DNA of 64,000 nucleotides from Aquisalimonas lutea (GCF_030409225.1 NZ_JAUFPK010000001.1:249284-313283), one strand, 5' to 3'; positions 33,880 to 44,586 are shown, counted from the first letter of the stretch. The notes: a model not told the origin generated them from the letters alone. Numbers and translations: made by a program.

Positions 33880-35673
33880 TCAGGCCTTTTCCCTGACGTA
33901 GCTGCCCGGGGCGTCCTCGATGGGCGTCAACCCGCCGTCACCCGGGGTCCGGGCGGGCACCGTTCCGCCGGCCCGGTCGACGAGCCACTGGTTCCATTCC
34001 GGCCACCAGGAGCCCTCGTGGCGGGTCGCCGTGTCCAGCCATTCGGCGCCCGTGGGCGGTGTCGCATCGCTGGTCCAGTACGCGTACTTGGCGCGGGCCG
34101 GCGGGTTGACGATCCCGGCGATGTGCCCGGCGCCCCCCAGGATGAAGCGGTTGTCCCCCTGCATCAGGTGCACCCCGCGATAGCAGGTATGCCACGGGGC
34201 GATGTGGTCCTCCCGCGCCGCCACGAAGCAGTGCGGAGTGCGGATCCGCTGCAGATCGATGGGCACGCCCCCGAGCTCGATACCGCCCGGCTCCTTGAGC
34301 CGGTTCTCCTGGTACATGTTGCGCAGGTAGAAGGCGTGCATGCGCGCCGGCATGTTGGTGCAGTCCTGGTTCCAGTAAAGCAGGTCGAACGGGAACGGGT
34401 CGTCGCCCTTGAGGTAGTTGTTGATGAAGAACGACCAGATCAGATCGTTGGCGCGCAGCGTCGCCATGGTGGTGGCCATGGCATTGCCTTCCAGGTAGCC
34501 CTGGCTCTCCATGCGCCGCTCCAGGTTGTCGAGCTGCTCCTCGTCGATGAATATCTCCAGCTCCCCGGGCCAGCTGAAATCCAGCATGGCGGTGAGGAAC
34601 GTGATGCTGCCGAGGCGATCGTCGCCCTGCGCGGCCATGTAGGCCGCGGCGGCCCCCATCAGCGTGCCGCCCAGGCAGTACCCTGCGACATTGACGCTGC
34701 GCTCGCCGGTGGCCTGCTCGATGGCGTCCAGGGCGGCCAGCGGCCCCAGGAACATGTAGTCCTCGAAATCCATGTCCGCGTACTCGCTGGTGGGATTCTT
34801 CCAGGAGATGACGAACACGGTATGGCCCTGCTCCACCATGTAGCGAATCAGGGAGTTGCCGGGCTGCAGGTCGAGGATGTAGTACTTGTTGATCCACGGC
34901 GGCACGAACAGCAGCGGCCTCTGGTAGACCTGCTCCGTCGCGGGGCTGTACTGGATGAGCTGGATGAGCTCGTTCTGGTAGACCACCTTGCCCGGGGTCA
35001 CCGCCAGGTTGCGGCCCACCTCGAAGGCCTCGGTGTCGGTCATGCTGATCCGCAGGCGGCCGTTGCCGGACGACAGATCGTCCAGGAGATTGCGGAGGCC
35101 GCGCAGGAGGTTCTGCCCGCCGGTCTCCACGGTCCGCTCCAGCACTTCCGGGTTCGTGGCCACGAAGTTCGTCGGCGACAGCGCGTCGACGAACTGCCGG
35201 GTGTGGAAATCCACCTTGCGCGCCGTGGCCTCGTCCAGCCCGTCGACGTTGCATACCGTGGAATGGACGTAGTCGGCCGCAAGCAGGTACGACTGCTTGA
35301 TGAAATCGAACAGGGGACTGTCATCCCAGGCATCGTGAGCAAAGCGCTTGTCGCCCCGGGCGGGATGGATCACGCTCTCGCTAGGCTGGCCCAGCATCCG
35401 CAGGGCCGTGCTGTTGATCAGCTGCAGGTAGTCCTGCCAGAACGCGATCTGGCCCTGGGCCAGCTCCACGGGGTTGGTCACCATGCGGCTGGTCAGCTGC
35501 TGGAACAGCCCCACCAGATGCAGGGCATCGTCCATGTCGATGCGATGGGCGGACTGCTCGCGGGTGACGAACTCGTTGACCAGCTCCTGGCTCCGGGTGC
35601 TGATATCCACCAGCGTCCGGGAGAGTTCATGGACGTCCATCGGAGTCGTTCCTGCCGCCTGATTCTCGACCAT
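33880..35673 (-). CDS. phaC: Class I poly(3-hydroxyalkanoate) synthase
   Basis: 597 aa, the normal size for PhaC. Cysteine nucleophile C333 in the lipase-like box GYCLGGT, catalytic Asp in AAREDHIAPW and His in GGAGHIAGIVNPP. It polymerises (R)-3-hydroxyacyl-CoA into PHA granules. Start at 35673 with GAGGG upstream; an ATG at 35640 is an alternative. No phaA, phaB or phaP is beside it. The PhaJ-like hydratase at 24.2 kb is the only candidate partner in view. Divergent from rsmJ. Confidence 0.96.
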   Translation of the reverse strand: MVENQAAGTTPMDVHELSRTLVDISTRSQELVNEFVTREQSAHRIDMDDALHLVGLFQQLTSRMVTNPVELAQGQIAFWQDYLQLINSTALRMLGQPSESVIHPARGDKRFAHDAWDDSPLFDFIKQSYLLAADYVHSTVCNVDGLDEATARKVDFHTRQFVDALSPTNFVATNPEVLERTVETGGQNLLRGLRNLLDDLSSGNGRLRISMTDTEAFEVGRNLAVTPGKVVYQNELIQLIQYSPATEQVYQRPLLFVPPWINKYYILDLQPGNSLIRYMVEQGHTVFVISWKNPTSEYADMDFEDYMFLGPLAALDAIEQATGERSVNVAGYCLGGTLMGAAAAYMAAQGDDRLGSITFLTAMLDFSWPGELEIFIDEEQLDNLERRMESQGYLEGNAMATTMATLRANDLIWSFFINNYLKGDDPFPFDLLYWNQDCTNMPARMHAFYLRNMYQENRLKEPGGIELGGVPIDLQRIRTPHCFVAAREDHIAPWHTCYRGVHLMQGDNRFILGGAGHIAGIVNPPARAKYAYWTSDATPPTGAEWLDTATRHEGSWWPEWNQWLVDRAGGTVPARTPGDGGLTPIEDAPGSYVREKA

Positions 35674-35879
35674 CGATTCTGCCCTCGGAGCCGCCGGACG
35701 CGCCGGCGCGTGGACCACCGCCCGCGGCGATCGAGCGCGACAGCGGTGGCGCGAACGTTCCGCGCCAGTGACGCCCGATGCGCGGTACGATGACGCTATC
35801 TTACGGCAGCAGGCGACCCCCCACAACTGCCACAAGGCCGGCAACTCATCTTCATCTGACTGATTTCCTTGTTTTTTCC

Positions 35880-36659
35880 ATGAGACAGAAGGCCACGGAA
35901 CACTGTTACGTCGCCGCTGCCACGCCGGAGGACGCCCCGGCGGCGGACGCGGTGGCACACACCTGGAACCTGCCCCGGGCGTCCGCCTCGACACCACCCG
36001 GGCTGCGCCTCTGGGCAGCCGCACATGCGCTGCAGCTCGGGGACTCCCGCCCCGGGAAGCCGGGCTCCATCCGCGTCGATTTCCTGGAGGAGGGGTTCCT
36101 GCGCCGCCTGCAGCAGGCCGGCGCCGCCCGCGAGCCTCTGGCGCGGGCCGTGGGGGCCCGCCGCGGCAAGCGCCCCCGGGTCGTCGACGCCACCGCCGGT
36201 CTGGGCCAGGATGCGGCCGTCCTGGCGGCGGCGGGCTGCCCGGTGGTGCTTGTGGAGCGCTCGCCGGTGATCGCGGCCCTGCTGGCGGACGGCATTCGCC
36301 GCGCCGCGGACGATCCCCGGACGGCGGCGATGACGCAGCGACTGGCGCTGGTCCACGATGACGCCCTGGATTACCTGCGGCGGCTCGCGCCGGACGAGCG
36401 GCCGGATGTGGTCTGCCTCGACCCCATGTACCCAGTCCGCCGCGGAGGCGCGCGCTCGGGCCGGTCCATGCAGCACCTGCAGGCCCTGCTGGGCCACGAT
36501 CCCGACCCGTCGGCGCTGCTGCAGGCGGCACGGGCCGCCGCCACCGGGCGCGTCGTCGTCAAGCGCCAGCGCCGTGCGCCGGCGCTGCGGGGGCCGGCAC
36601 CGGATTTCACCTGCGGCGGCAGCAGCACCCGCTTCGACGTCTACCTCTGCAGCGGCTGA
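35880..36659 (+). CDS. rsmJ: 16S rRNA (guanine1516-N2)-methyltransferase RsmJ
   Basis: 259 aa. The AdoMet-binding motif VVDATAGLGQDAAVLAAAG and the catalytic block VVCLDPMYPVRR are those of RsmJ (YhiQ), which methylates G1516 of small-subunit rRNA. The ATG at 35880 starts the family's usual N-terminus; the longer frame from 35778 adds unrelated residues. Convergent with gap. Confidence 0.93.
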   Translation: MRQKATEHCYVAAATPEDAPAADAVAHTWNLPRASASTPPGLRLWAAAHALQLGDSRPGKPGSIRVDFLEEGFLRRLQQAGAAREPLARAVGARRGKRPRVVDATAGLGQDAAVLAAAGCPVVLVERSPVIAALLADGIRRAADDPRTAAMTQRLALVHDDALDYLRRLAPDERPDVVCLDPMYPVRRGGARSGRSMQHLQALLGHDPDPSALLQAARAAATGRVVVKRQRRAPALRGPAPDFTCGGSSTRFDVYLCSG

Positions 36660-36675
36660 CGGGCCGCGGCAACGG

Positions 36676-37689
36676 CTAGCGGGCGGCGCGCAGCAGGGCG
36701 GCGGCGGTATCGAGCATCCGGTTCGAGAACCCCCACTCGTTGTCATACCAGGCGCAGACCTTGATCAGCCGGTCCTGGCAGACACGGGTCATGGACGGGT
36801 CGTAGGTCGCCGACGCGGGGTCATGGTTGAAATCCTTCGACACCAGCGGCTCGTCGCAGACATTGAGAATCCCCGCGAGCGGGCCCGCAGCCGCCTCGCG
36901 GAGCGCCCGGTCCACGGCGTCGGCGCCGGCGTCCCGGGACGGCTGGAAGGTGAAGTCCACCAGCGAGACGTTGATGGTCGGAACCCGCACGGCGAAGCCG
37001 TCCAGCCGCCCGGCCAGCTCCGGCAGCACCAGGCCGACGGAAGCGGCCGCGCCGGTCTGCGTGGGGATCATGGACTGGGTGGCGGAGCGGGCGCGGCGCG
37101 GGTCCTTGTGGTAGACATCGCTGAGCACCTGGTCGTTGGTGTACGAGTGGATGGTGTTCATCAGGCCGCGCTCGACGCCCACCGCCTCGTGCAGCACCTT
37201 CACCAGCGGCGCCAGGCAGTTGGTGGTGCACGAGGCATTGGAGATGACCTCGTGCTCCGCCGTCAGGACATCATCATTGACCCCGTAGACGACGGTGGCG
37301 TCCACGTCGCTGCCGCCCGGCGCGGAGATCACCACGCGGCGCGCTCCCGCCTCCAGGTGCGCCGACGCCTTGGCCTTGCTGGTGAAGAGCCCCGTGCACT
37401 CGAGCACGGCGTCCACCTCCAGCTCCCGCCAGGGGAGCTTCGCCGGATCCCGCTCGGCGAGAACGCGCACGCGCCGCCCGTTGACCACCAGGTCGTCGTC
37501 GTCCACCGCGACGTCGCCGGGGAAACGGCCGTGGACGCTGTCGTGGCGCGTCAGGTACGCGTTGGTCTCGGCGTCGCCGAGATCGTTGACCGCGACGATG
37601 TCCAGGTCCGTGCGCCCCTGCTCATGGAGCGCACGCAGCGTATTGCGGCCGATACGCCCGTATCCGTTGATTGCGACTCGAAAAGCCAT
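36676..37689 (-). CDS. gap: Type I glyceraldehyde-3-phosphate dehydrogenase
   Basis: 337 aa. NAD-binding [15 protein letters not shown] and the catalytic [12 protein letters not shown] with the active-site Cys. It oxidises glyceraldehyde 3-phosphate to 1,3-bisphosphoglycerate with NAD(P). The ATG at 37689 has AAGGAG nine bases upstream; an in-frame ATG at 37698 is too close to that site. It is divergent from glpR across a 179-bp gap carrying a GlpR-like operator, so co-control with glycerol use is possible. Confidence 0.95.
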   Translation of the reverse strand: MAFRVAINGYGRIGRNTLRALHEQGRTDLDIVAVNDLGDAETNAYLTRHDSVHGRFPGDVAVDDDDLVVNGRRVRVLAERDPAKLPWRELEVDAVLECTGLFTSKAKASAHLEAGARRVVISAPGGSDVDATVVYGVNDDVLTAEHEVISNASCTTNCLAPLVKVLHEAVGVERGLMNTIHSYTNDQVLSDVYHKDPRRARSATQSMIPTQTGAAASVGLVLPELAGRLDGFAVRVPTINVSLVDFTFQPSRDAGADAVDRALREAAAGPLAGILNVCDEPLVSKDFNHDPASATYDPSMTRVCQDRLIKVCAWYDNEWGFSNRMLDTAAALLRAAR

Positions 37690-37826
37690 GGCTGTCATCT
37701 CCTTACCGGATCGGTGGCCGGAGCCGGTGCGGGCGACGTATCCGGCATGACACGCTATCCTCCGCTATGCTTTGGTTTATCGTTTTATCACGCAATTTTT
37801 TCGTTTTTGGTGATTTTGTCAAGCGC

Positions 37827-37846
37827 AGTTTTCGAAAACGAACATC
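37827..37846. promoter_or_regulatory. Candidate GlpR operator between gap and glpR
   Basis: The dyad TTTTCGAAAACGAACAT matches most positions of the E. coli GlpR consensus WATGTTCGWTANCGAACATW, including the complete right half CGAACAT. It lies about 25-40 nt before the glpR ATG, in an AT-rich stretch. It suggests autoregulation of glpR and possibly control of gap. Confidence 0.6.
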
Positions 37847-37868
37847 CGGCACCGGCAGGGGACTTCCG

Positions 37869-38636
37869 ATGGACGACATCACGCCGCGTCAGCGCGACAT
37901 CATGCAGCGGGTCAAGCAGGAAGGGTTCGTGACCATCGAGGTGCTGTCCCGGGATTTCGACATGACCCCGCAGACCATCCGCCGGGACATCAACCAGCTC
38001 TGCGCGGCCGGCATGCTGCGCCGGCACCACGGCGGCGCCGGCCTGCCGTCCAGCGTCGAGAACGTGGCCTACCGCGCCCGGCGGGTGATGCAGCAGGAGG
38101 CGAAGCAGCGCATCGCCCGGCGCATGGCTGCGCAGATCCCCGACCAGGCGTCGCTGTTCATGACCCTCGGCACCACCACCGAGGAGGTGGCCAAGGCCCT
38201 GCTCGCCCACAACGGTCTGCGGGTGATCACCAACAACCTCAACGTGGCCACCATCCTCAGCGACAACGCGAGCTTCGAGATCATCATCGCCGGCGGCGTG
38301 GTGCGCTCCCGCGACCGCGGCATCACCGGCGAGGCCACCATCGACTTCATCCGCCAGTTCCGCGTGGACTACGGCGTCATCGGCATCTCGGGCATCGACA
38401 CGGACGGTGCGCTGCTGGATTTCGACTACCAGGAGGTTCGGGTGGTGCAGGCCATCATGGCCCACTCGCGGCGGGTCTGGCTGGCGGCGGACCGCAGCAA
38501 GTTCGGCCGCAGCGCCATGGTGGAGCTCGGCCACATCCGCCAGCTGGATGCAGTGTTCACGGATGCCGATCCCCCGCCGCAGTGGCGGCGGTTGCTCGAT
38601 GACAGCGACACCCGGGTGGAGGTCGCCGCCGAATGA
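37869..38636 (+). CDS. glpR: Glycerol-3-phosphate regulon repressor GlpR (DeoR family)
   Basis: 255 aa. DeoR-type helix-turn-helix at the N-terminus (GFVTIEVLSRDFDMTPQTIRRDINQL), then the sugar-phosphate-binding domain with ITNNLNVATIL, GGVVRSRDRGITGEATIDFI and LAADRSKFGRSAMVELG. It is expected to repress glp genes until glycerol 3-phosphate binds. First gene of the glycerol cluster; a long hairpin follows its stop. Operator-like dyads precede it and glpD. Confidence 0.93.
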   Translation: MDDITPRQRDIMQRVKQEGFVTIEVLSRDFDMTPQTIRRDINQLCAAGMLRRHHGGAGLPSSVENVAYRARRVMQQEAKQRIARRMAAQIPDQASLFMTLGTTTEEVAKALLAHNGLRVITNNLNVATILSDNASFEIIIAGGVVRSRDRGITGEATIDFIRQFRVDYGVIGISGIDTDGALLDFDYQEVRVVQAIMAHSRRVWLAADRSKFGRSAMVELGHIRQLDAVFTDADPPPQWRRLLDDSDTRVEVAAE

Positions 38637-38691
38637 CTCCGGCGGAGGCGAGGCTTCACGGAACCCGACGGCACGCCCCGGCACCACGCCT

Positions 38692-38741
38692 CCAGCCCGC
38701 CACGGGCGGCCCCGGAATCGGGGCCGCCCGTGGCGGGCTGG
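38692..38741 (+). terminator. 23-bp perfect hairpin after glpR
   Basis: Arms 38692-38714 and 38719-38741 are exact reverse complements around the 4-nt loop GAAT. No immediate T run follows; the first T-rich stretch is about ten bases later. It probably ends or protects the glpR transcript. It is unrelated in sequence to the REP family. Confidence 0.7.
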
Positions 38742-38791
38742 CCATGCCTCGTTTTCGCCGCAGTGCGTATTGACCTTCGTTTTTTTCCTGC

Positions 38792-38810
38792 TATGTTCGT
38801 TTGAACCATA
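38792..38810. promoter_or_regulatory. Candidate GlpR operator upstream of glpD
   Basis: TATGTTCGTTTGAACCATA has the complete left half-site TATGTTCG of the GlpR consensus and a right half shifted by one base. It ends 24 nt before the glpD ATG. Nearby TTCG/CGAAAA half-sites (38776-38830) could be auxiliary. Confidence 0.55.
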
Positions 38811-38834
38811 CATCGAAAAAATCCGAAAACGCTC

Positions 38835-40358
38835 ATGGCATCCCTGGACGACACGTACGACCTGCTCATCGTCGGCGGCGGCATCAACGGCACCGGCATC
38901 GCCCGCGATGCCGCCGGACGCGGCCTCAAGGTGCTCCTGTGCGAGCGCGATGACCTGGCCGCCCATACCTCCTCGGCCAGCACGAAGCTGGTCCACGGCG
39001 GCCTGCGGTACCTGGAGTACTACGAGTTCAGCCTGGTGCGCAAGGCGCTCATCGAGCGCGAGGTCCTGCTGCGGGCGGCGCCCCACATCATCTGGCCCCT
39101 GCGTTTCGTCATGCCCCACAGCAGGGGGCTGCGCCCGCGCTGGATGATCCGCCTGGGCCTGTTCCTGTACGACCACCTGGGAGGGCGCAAGCTGCTGCCG
39201 CCCTCGAACGGCGTCAACCTGCGGCGCCACGCCGCCGGCGAGCAGCTGCAGCCGAAGCTGACCCGCGGCTACGTCTACTCGGATTGCTGGGTGCAGGATT
39301 CCCGGCTGGTGATCCTCAACGCCGTCGACGCCGCCGAGAACGGGGCCACCGTGCTAACCCGCACCGCCTGTACGGGCGCGACGCGTCACGACGGCCACTG
39401 GGACGTGGAGCTCGCCGACCAGCGCAGCGGCGGGACGCAGCAGGTCCGCGCCCGGGCGGTGGTCAACGCCGCCGGCCCCTGGGTCAGCCGCTTCCTGGAC
39501 CAGACCGGCCAGTCCCGTGCCGACAAGCAGGTACGACTGATCAAGGGCAGCCACATCGTGGTCCACCGGCTCTACGACCACGACTACGCCTACGTCTTCC
39601 AGAATCCGGACAAGCGGGTGATCTTCGTGATCCCGTACGAGGGCCGGTACACGCTGATCGGCACCACCGACGAGCTGTTCGAGGGCGACCCGTCGGTGGT
39701 GGAGATCTCCGACCGGGAGATCGATTATCTCTGCGACACGGTCAACACCTTTTTCGAGCGGCCGGTCACCCGGGAGGACATCGCCTGGACCTACTCCGGC
39801 GTGCGCCCGCTCTACGACGACGCCGCGGAGAACGCCTCCGCCATCACCCGGGACTACGTGCTGGACCTGGATGCGCGCGAGGGCCGGGCGCCCATGCTGT
39901 CGATCTTCGGCGGCAAGATCACCACCTACCGCAAGCTCGCCGAGGAAGCGATGGATCTGCTGGCCCGCCCCCTGCAGCTGCGCGAGACCCGGCGCTGGAC
40001 CGCCGACACGCCCCTGCCCGGGGGCGACATCCCGGATGCCGACTTCGACGGCTACCTGGACCGGGTGCGGCAACGTTACCCGTTCCTGCCGGCGGAGCTG
40101 GCGTGGCGGTACGCCAGGAACTACGGTACGCGGACGGAGCAGATCGTCGGCGACGCCCGCTCGCTCGCCGAGCTGGGCGACGATCTCGGCGACTCGATCT
40201 ATGCTGCAGAATTGCGGTACCTGCGCGATCACGAGTGGGCGGAGAGCGCCGAGGCGGTACTCTGGCGGCGCTCGCGGCTCGGCCTCCATGTCTCCGCGGC
40301 GACCCGGGAGCGGATCGAGGCGTGGTTCGCCGCAGTCCCGGAGACCGGCACCTCCTGA
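38835..40358 (+). CDS. glpD: Aerobic glycerol-3-phosphate dehydrogenase
   Basis: 507 aa flavoprotein. FAD site LLIVGGGINGTGIARDAAGRG, then SSASTKLVHGGLRYLEYYEFSLVR, NAAGPWVSRFLDQ and FGGKITTYRKLAEEAM, all typical of GlpD. It oxidises glycerol 3-phosphate to dihydroxyacetone phosphate at the inner membrane and passes electrons to quinone. It lies between glpR and the glycerol ABC transporter, 43 bp upstream of glpS. A GlpR-like operator lies just upstream. Confidence 0.97.
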   Translation: MASLDDTYDLLIVGGGINGTGIARDAAGRGLKVLLCERDDLAAHTSSASTKLVHGGLRYLEYYEFSLVRKALIEREVLLRAAPHIIWPLRFVMPHSRGLRPRWMIRLGLFLYDHLGGRKLLPPSNGVNLRRHAAGEQLQPKLTRGYVYSDCWVQDSRLVILNAVDAAENGATVLTRTACTGATRHDGHWDVELADQRSGGTQQVRARAVVNAAGPWVSRFLDQTGQSRADKQVRLIKGSHIVVHRLYDHDYAYVFQNPDKRVIFVIPYEGRYTLIGTTDELFEGDPSVVEISDREIDYLCDTVNTFFERPVTREDIAWTYSGVRPLYDDAAENASAITRDYVLDLDAREGRAPMLSIFGGKITTYRKLAEEAMDLLARPLQLRETRRWTADTPLPGGDIPDADFDGYLDRVRQRYPFLPAELAWRYARNYGTRTEQIVGDARSLAELGDDLGDSIYAAELRYLRDHEWAESAEAVLWRRSRLGLHVSAATRERIEAWFAAVPETGTS

Positions 40359-40401
40359 GACCGGTGCGCCGCAACAGAATAATGATCATGACGGAGAAGC
40401 C

Positions 40402-41496
<1,095 letters not shown>

Positions 41497-41500
41497 CGCC

Positions 41501-42592
41501 ATGGCCCGTATCGAGTTCGACGACGTCGCCCACAGCTACTCCGGCCGCCCGCAATCGGAGGCGGACTATGCCCTCAAGCCCATTGCCCACACCTGGGACG
41601 ACGGCGGCGCGTACGCGTTGCTCGGCCCCTCGGGCTGCGGCAAGACCACGCTGCTCAACATCACCTCCGGCCTGGTGACGCCGTCACAGGGCCGGGTGCT
41701 GTTCGACGGCGAGGACGTCACCGCCATGCCGCCGGAGAAGCGCAACATCGCGCAGGTGTTCCAGTTCCCGGTGCTCTACGACACCATGACCGTCGAGGAG
41801 AACCTCGCCTTCCCGCTGCGCAATCGCGGCGCGCCGAAGGCGCATGTCCGCAAGCGCGTCCGGGCCGTCGCCGAGATGCTCGAGCTCGAGGGTATGCTCG
41901 GGCGCAAGGCGGCGAACCTGGGGGCCGAGGAGAAGCAGAAGATCTCCATGGGACGCGGGCTCGTGCGCGACGACGTCGCGGCGATTCTCTTCGACGAGCC
42001 GCTGACGGTGATCGACCCGCACATGAAGTGGGTGCTGCGGCGCAAGCTGCGGCAGATCCACGCCGAGTTCGGCCATACCCTCATCTACGTCACCCACGAC
42101 CAGACCGAGGCGCTGACCTTCGCCGACAAGGTGGTGGTCATGGACGACGGGCGCCTCGTCCAGACGGGCACGCCGCAGGAGCTCTTCGAGAACCCGGCGC
42201 ACACCTTCGTCGGCTACTTCATCGGCTCACCCGGCATGAACTTCCTGCCCTGCCGTATCGAGGGAGAGGCCGCGCGGGTCACCCCGGAGGTCGCCATCCC
42301 GCTGCCGGAGACGCTGGCAAGACGGGCCGCGCGGCTGTCGGGCGCGCTGGAGCTGGGCATCCGTCCGTCCCGCATGGAGGTGGCGCCGACGGCCGACGAG
42401 GGGCACTGCACGGCGACGGCGGAGACCGTGGAGGACCTGGGCAGCTACGCGCTGTGCCTGGTCACGATCGGCTCCCGGCGCGTGCGCGTCCGGGTCCCGG
42501 AAGGCCGGCGCGTCCAGCCGGGCGAGCGCCTCGGCCTGCGGTTTCCGCAGGAGTGGGTCCGGCTGTACTGCGACAACGAGCTGGTGGAGTAA
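41501..42592 (+). CDS. glpT: Glycerol ABC transporter ATP-binding protein GlpT
   Basis: 363 aa. Walker A LLGPSGCGKTTLLN and the H-loop YVTHDQTEALTFADKV are intact, but the signature motif is degenerate (LGAEEKQKISMGRG in place of LSGGQQ). With GlpS it should make one full and one impaired ATP site. It shares the operon with glpP (9 bp downstream). It is distinct from the E. coli glycerol-3-phosphate antiporter also called GlpT. Confidence 0.93.
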   Translation: MARIEFDDVAHSYSGRPQSEADYALKPIAHTWDDGGAYALLGPSGCGKTTLLNITSGLVTPSQGRVLFDGEDVTAMPPEKRNIAQVFQFPVLYDTMTVEENLAFPLRNRGAPKAHVRKRVRAVAEMLELEGMLGRKAANLGAEEKQKISMGRGLVRDDVAAILFDEPLTVIDPHMKWVLRRKLRQIHAEFGHTLIYVTHDQTEALTFADKVVVMDDGRLVQTGTPQELFENPAHTFVGYFIGSPGMNFLPCRIEGEAARVTPEVAIPLPETLARRAARLSGALELGIRPSRMEVAPTADEGHCTATAETVEDLGSYALCLVTIGSRRVRVRVPEGRRVQPGERLGLRFPQEWVRLYCDNELVE

Positions 42593-42601
42593 GCGACAGC
42601 C

Positions 42602-43474
42602 ATGGAAAAGATCCAGAATCAAAAAGCGTGGTTCCTGGTCCTCCCGGCACTTGCCGTGCTGTTCATCTTCAGCGCCGTCATTCCGCTGATGACGGTGGTG
42701 AACTACTCGGTCCAGGACATCTTCGGCCAGGACTACGCCAATGCCTTCTTCGTGGGCACCGAGTGGTTCCGGGACACCATCCGCGACCCGGAGCTGCAGG
42801 CCGCCTTCGGCAGGCAGCTGGCGTTTTCCGTGATCACCCTGCTCATCCAGATCCCGCTGGGGGTCGCCATCGCCCTGGCCATGCCCACACGCGGCATCAT
42901 GGTGTCGGTGGCGCTGGTGCTGGTGTCGCTGCCGCTGCTGATCCCCTGGAACGTGGTGGGCACGGGCTGGCTGCTGTTCACCCGCCCCGACATCGGCCTG
43001 CTCGGCGTGGCCCTCAACGAGCTGGGGCTCGACTACAACATCCAGCGCAACCCCGTCGACGCCTGGCTGACGGTGCTGGTCATGGACGTCTGGCACTGGA
43101 CGTCGCTGACCGTGCTGCTGGCCTACGCTGGCCTGCGCGCGATCCCCGGCGCCTACTACCAGGCCGCCCGCGTCGACGGCGCCTCGCGCTGGGCCATCTT
43201 CCGCTACGTGGAGCTGCCGCGCATGCGCGGGGTGCTGCTCATCGCCATCCTGCTGCGCTTCATGGACAGCTTCAAGCTCTACGCGGAGCCGTTCGTCCTC
43301 ACCGGCGGCGGCCCGGGGACGACGACGACGTTTCTCAGCCAGTACCTCGCGACCATCGGCGTGGGCCAGTTCGACCTGGGCCGCGCCGCCGCGTTCTCGC
43401 TGGTGTACTTCCTGTTCATCCTGGCGCTGAGCTGGCTGTTCTACACGGTCATCACGCGCATGGACCGCGAGTAA
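42602..43474 (+). CDS. glpP: Glycerol ABC transporter permease GlpP
   Basis: 290 aa, six predicted helices. The EAA-type cytoplasmic loop is GAYYQAARVDGASRWAIFRYVELPRM. MalF-like permease half, expected to pair with GlpQ in the inner membrane. Starts 9 bp after the glpT stop. Confidence 0.93.
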   Translation: MEKIQNQKAWFLVLPALAVLFIFSAVIPLMTVVNYSVQDIFGQDYANAFFVGTEWFRDTIRDPELQAAFGRQLAFSVITLLIQIPLGVAIALAMPTRGIMVSVALVLVSLPLLIPWNVVGTGWLLFTRPDIGLLGVALNELGLDYNIQRNPVDAWLTVLVMDVWHWTSLTVLLAYAGLRAIPGAYYQAARVDGASRWAIFRYVELPRMRGVLLIAILLRFMDSFKLYAEPFVLTGGGPGTTTTFLSQYLATIGVGQFDLGRAAAFSLVYFLFILALSWLFYTVITRMDRE

Positions 43475-43484
43475 GGAGGCGGTG

Positions 43485-44288
43485 ATGCGAATCCGGACAA
43501 GCCATATTGGGCTGGCTGCCTACCTGATCTTCCTCATCCTGCCGCTGTACTGGATGATCAATCTGTCACTGCAGCCCAACCACGAGATCCTGGGCTCGTT
43601 CAGCCTCTACCCGGAGCGCTACACGTTCCAGAACTACATCACGCTGGTGACGGACGCCTCGTGGTACGGCAGCTATCTCAACAGCATCACCTACGTGCTG
43701 CTGAACATGGCGATCTCGCTGACGGTGGCGCTGCCGGCGGCCTACGCGTTCTCGCGCTTCTCCTTCCTCGGGGACAAGCACCTGTTCTTCTGGCTGCTCA
43801 CCAACCGCATGGCGCCGCCGGCGGTGTTCCTGCTGCCGTTCTTCCAGCTCTACCAGAACATCGGCCTGTACGACACGCACCTGGCGGTGGCCCTGGCCCA
43901 TGCGCTGTTCAACGTGCCGCTGGCCATCTGGATCCTGGAAGGCTTCATGCGCGGGATCCCCAAGGAGATCGACGAGACGGCCTACATCGACGGCTACAGC
44001 TTCTCGCGCTTCTTCGTGACCATTTTCATCCCGCTCATCCGCGGCGGCATCGGCGTGACGGCCTTTTTCGTGTTCGTGTTCAGCTGGGTGGAGCTGCTGC
44101 TCGCGCGCACCCTGACCGCGACCAACGCCCGGCCGTTCTCCGTGACCATGACCCAGACCATCAGCGCCACCGGCATCGACTGGGGCCTGCTCGCCGCCGC
44201 CGGGGTGGTGACCATGATTCCCGGCGCCGTGGTGATCTGGTTCGTCCGCAACAACCTCGCCCGCGGCCTGTCGCTGGGCCGCGTCTGA
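43485..44288 (+). CDS. glpQ: Glycerol ABC transporter permease GlpQ
   Basis: 267 aa, six helices, EAA loop IPKEIDETAYIDGYSFSRFFVTIFIPLIRGG. MalG-like partner of GlpP. AGGAGG lies five bases before the ATG at 43485; a GTG just upstream (43482) is a possible start. Distinct from the E. coli phosphodiesterase also named GlpQ. Confidence 0.93.
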   Translation: MRIRTSHIGLAAYLIFLILPLYWMINLSLQPNHEILGSFSLYPERYTFQNYITLVTDASWYGSYLNSITYVLLNMAISLTVALPAAYAFSRFSFLGDKHLFFWLLTNRMAPPAVFLLPFFQLYQNIGLYDTHLAVALAHALFNVPLAIWILEGFMRGIPKEIDETAYIDGYSFSRFFVTIFIPLIRGGIGVTAFFVFVFSWVELLLARTLTATNARPFSVTMTQTISATGIDWGLLAAAGVVTMIPGAVVIWFVRNNLARGLSLGRV

Positions 44289-44301
44289 CGGGAGACTCGG
44301 G

Positions 44302-44586
44302 ATGCTCATGGAACTCGACTGGATGATGTGGACCTGGCCGACGGCGGGCTTCTTCATCTTCATCGCCACGCTGCTGGCCTGCATGACCGTCGCCGAGGTC
44401 GTCTACCCGACCGTGGAGCGCAAGGGCTTTCTGCCGCTGCGCACGACCCGGGGCGACCGGCTGTTCATCGGCCTGCTCAGCAGCGGCTTCATCCACCTGG
44501 CGTGGCTCGGCTTCACCGACATGCACGTGGGCTTCGCCACCGTCGCGTGCCTGGTGTGGATCGCCGTGCTCCTGCGCTGGGGCTGA
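44302..44586 (+). CDS. glpU: DUF2160 small membrane protein of the glycerol operon (GlpU)
   Basis: 94 aa with two or three hydrophobic helices (about residues 9-30, 53-72 and 78-92). Matches the DUF2160 'predicted small integral membrane protein' family and sits exactly where glpU lies in rhizobial glpSTPQUV operons. Function is unknown; it may be an accessory subunit of the importer. In-operon, 13 bp after glpQ. Confidence 0.87.
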   Translation: MLMELDWMMWTWPTAGFFIFIATLLACMTVAEVVYPTVERKGFLPLRTTRGDRLFIGLLSSGFIHLAWLGFTDMHVGFATVACLVWIAVLLRWG

